Source: Rhodoferax sp.
GTDB taxonomy: Bacteria > Pseudomonadota > Gammaproteobacteria > Burkholderiales > Burkholderiaceae_C
Length of the DNA stretch: 64,000 bases
Direction of reading: 5' to 3'
NCBI RefSeq assembly: GCF_030646845.1
Contig: NZ_JAUSLE010000065.1
Span: 20,419 to 84,418 of the forward strand
Positions within the stretch are counted from its first letter, which is position 1, and every line of letters begins with the position of its first letter. The notes below the pieces were generated by a model. That model saw only the letters and a program-made list of their open reading frames with translations. It searched no databases and was not told the DNA's origin. The position numbers and the translations under genes were made by a program. Shown here one piece after another: positions 62,373 through 64,000 of this stretch.

Positions 62373-62498
62373 GCTTTTCTCCTTGCGGGTAATAACGCCC
62401 CGACCGTGCTCTTAAAGTTGCAGGCCCTGGCTCCCCGGGGTTAACGACTCACTAACTACATTCGCACCGAGTCGAAAAATGCGAACCAAAAATTTGTA

Positions 62499-63110
62499 TC
62501 AGGTCTTTTCGATCTGCGAAAACTCAAGCTCGACCGGTGTGGCGCGGCCGAAAATCGTGACCGCCACGCGGACCTTGCTCTTTTCGTAGTTGACGTCTTC
62601 CACCGACCCATTGAAGTCGGTGAACGGACCATCCTTGACGCGCACAAACTCACCCACCACAAATTCGACCTTGTGACGCGGCTTCTCGGTGCCTTCCTGC
62701 ATCTGGTTGACGATCTTCAAGACCTCAGCCTCCGAAATGGGGGCCGGACGGTTCTTGGCGCCACCCACGAAGCCAGTGACCTTGTTGGTGTGCTTGACCA
62801 AGTGCCAGGTGTCATCGTCCATGACCATTTCGACCAGCACGTAGCCGGGGAAGAACTTGCGTTCCGTGGTTTTTTTCTGGCCGTTCTTGATCTCGACCAC
62901 TTCTTCCATTGGAACCAGAATACGGCCAAACTTGTCCTGCATGCCGGCGCGATTGATGCGCTCGATGATGTTGCGCTCAACGGCTTTTTCCATGCCCGAA
63001 TAGGCATGGACGACATACCAGCGCAAATCAGGATTGGTCGGCGCGGTGGCCAAGACCTGCGCTGCAACAGGCGTATCGTTTGACGGGGTTTCTACAACAT
63101 CAGTCATCAT
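62499..63110 (-). CDS. nusG: transcription termination/antitermination factor NusG
   Basis: A 203-aa protein. I use ATG 63110, while ATG 63107 and GTG 63119 are near alternatives. The start overlaps the secE stop in an ATGATG arrangement. The NGN domain begins at [16 protein letters not shown] and includes [10 protein letters not shown]. The KOW domain is seen in [17 protein letters not shown]. NusG couples RNA polymerase with ribosomes and Rho. The N-terminal extension of about 25 residues is typical of Burkholderiales. Confidence 0.97.
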   Translation of the reverse strand: MMTDVVETPSNDTPVAAQVLATAPTNPDLRWYVVHAYSGMEKAVERNIIERINRAGMQDKFGRILVPMEEVVEIKNGQKKTTERKFFPGYVLVEMVMDDDTWHLVKHTNKVTGFVGGAKNRPAPISEAEVLKIVNQMQEGTEKPRHKVEFVVGEFVRVKDGPFTDFNGSVEDVNYEKSKVRVAVTIFGRATPVELEFSQIEKT

Positions 63111-63490
63111 TTTTTCCACCCCAGAATCAAGTCATAAAACAACCACTCGAGCGTCTTGTCAGTCAGCCAGAGAAACAGGGCCATCACCAGCACGAAAACA
63201 AACACATAGGCAGTCATCTGGATGGCCTCCTTGCGCGCCGGCCAGACAACTTTCTTGACCTCGCGCCAAGCGTCCCGGCCAAAGGAATAAAGCTCCTTGC
63301 CCGGTTCGGATGTAAAAAATATCACCACTGCGGCAGCCAGACCCACAAGCAAAGCACCCCATTGGACCAACTGCCCCTGTTTGCCCAGCACATAAAAAGC
63401 CGCCAGTGCTGCGACAACCAGCAACGCAGCAACGGCCAGCTTGGCCTTATCGACTCCGGTACTGACGGTTTGAACTTGTGAGGTGGCCAT
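63107..63490 (-). CDS. secE: preprotein translocase subunit SecE
   Basis: A 127-aa protein with three membrane helices (about 14-34, 42-60 and 94-117), the three-span form common in Proteobacteria. The conserved cytoplasmic segment [18 protein letters not shown] precedes the last helix. It clamps SecY in the Sec channel. It sits between tRNA-Trp and nusG, as usual. Confidence 0.97.
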   Translation of the reverse strand: MATSQVQTVSTGVDKAKLAVAALLVVAALAAFYVLGKQGQLVQWGALLVGLAAAVVIFFTSEPGKELYSFGRDAWREVKKVVWPARKEAIQMTAYVFVFVLVMALFLWLTDKTLEWLFYDLILGWKK

Positions 63491-63548
63491 TTTCTCTATC
63501 TCGCGCTTTTGTCTGTCAAATCAAACTCAGCTGTCTTTAGACGCTGAA

Positions 63549-63570
63549 GCCCGCTATTCTCATAGCGGGC
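63549..63570 (-). other. hairpin between tRNA-Trp and secE
   Basis: A perfect 9-bp stem (GCCCGCTAT / ATAGCGGGC) with a 4-nt loop lies 30 bp after the tRNA 3' end. The absence of a T-tract suggests an RNA-processing or partial-termination structure. Confidence 0.6.
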
Positions 63571-63600
63571 CTTGGAATCCACCTTTTCAACATAATCAGG

Positions 63601-63676
63601 TGGCAGGGGCGGAAGGAATCGAACCATCAACCTTCGGTTTTGGAGACCGACGCTCTGCCAATTGAGCTACGCCCCT
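63601..63676 (-). tRNA. tRNA-Trp (CCA)
   Basis: 76 nt with encoded CCA, a fully paired acceptor stem (AGGGGCG / CGCCCCT), anticodon CCA in the loop of GGTCTCCAAAACC, and a normal T-arm (GGTTCGATTCC). Between tuf and secE, the standard location. Confidence 0.97.
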
Positions 63677-63687
63677 ACTAATTAAAT

Positions 63688-64000
<313 letters not shown>

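Overview
The window looks like a chromosome segment from a Betaproteobacterium, most likely Burkholderiales near Comamonadaceae. This rests on the style of the tuf / tRNA-Trp / secE / nusG / rplKAJL / rpoBC block, on the rsmB / DUF4390 / NtrY-like / NtrX-like cluster downstream of rpoC, and on codon use. The right third (about 45.6-64.0 kb) is conserved core genome. The left two thirds (about 1-45.6 kb) is an accessory island next to a tRNA-Phe gene.

Left edge, 1-8.9 kb: the end of an unrecognised gene, then a small ribbon-helix-helix-like ORF whose stop overlaps the GTG start of zorA, then a complete type I Zorya anti-phage system. ZorA and ZorB form the proton-driven membrane motor. ZorC is an EH-signature protein. 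ZorD is an SNF2-type helicase that here carries an Mrr-like nuclease domain at its C-terminus.

Middle, 9-17 kb: a patchwork of small, loosely spaced genes on both strands. It holds a methyltransferase with a coupled small membrane protein, two proteins with uracil-DNA-glycosylase-like motifs, a lipoprotein, a periplasmic protein and several unknowns. The spacers carry a recurring degenerate motif (CGACCA-N4-CGGACATTC) and two matching palindromes. A large unusual tyrosine recombinase (684 aa) follows at 17-19 kb.

19.5-41.2 kb (minus strand): seven tightly packed, mostly overlapping genes that look like one 21.7 kb operon. In transcription order they are a YprA/DruE-like DUF1998 helicase with a Vsr/DUF559-like tail, a DrmD-like SNF2 helicase, a very large N6-adenine methyltransferase, a coiled-coil ATPase, a reverse transcriptase fused to a nitrilase (DRT type 1 architecture), a DUF262 protein with an HNH-like C-terminus, and an HNH endonuclease. 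The first four resemble the DISARM/Druantia-related systems called ARMADA. Their junction with a DRT1-type reverse transcriptase and a nuclease pair in one transcription unit is the most interesting feature of the window.

41.5-45.6 kb: the mobile-element module. It has an AlpA-like regulator, a TrfA-like replication initiator followed by 17-bp iterons at 21-bp pitch and a perfect hairpin (a probable origin), a tyrosine integrase with a small overlapping upstream gene, and tRNA-Phe with its terminator as the likely attachment site. The layout suggests a satellite-like or plasmid-like integrative element that carries defence genes. The distal attachment site was not found and is probably left of the window.

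45.7-64.0 kb: core genes, all on the minus strand. These are an NtrXY-like two-component pair, a DUF4390 protein, rsmB, a LemA-family gene, rpoC, rpoB, rplL, rplJ, rplA, rplK, nusG, secE, tRNA-Trp and the 3' end of tuf.
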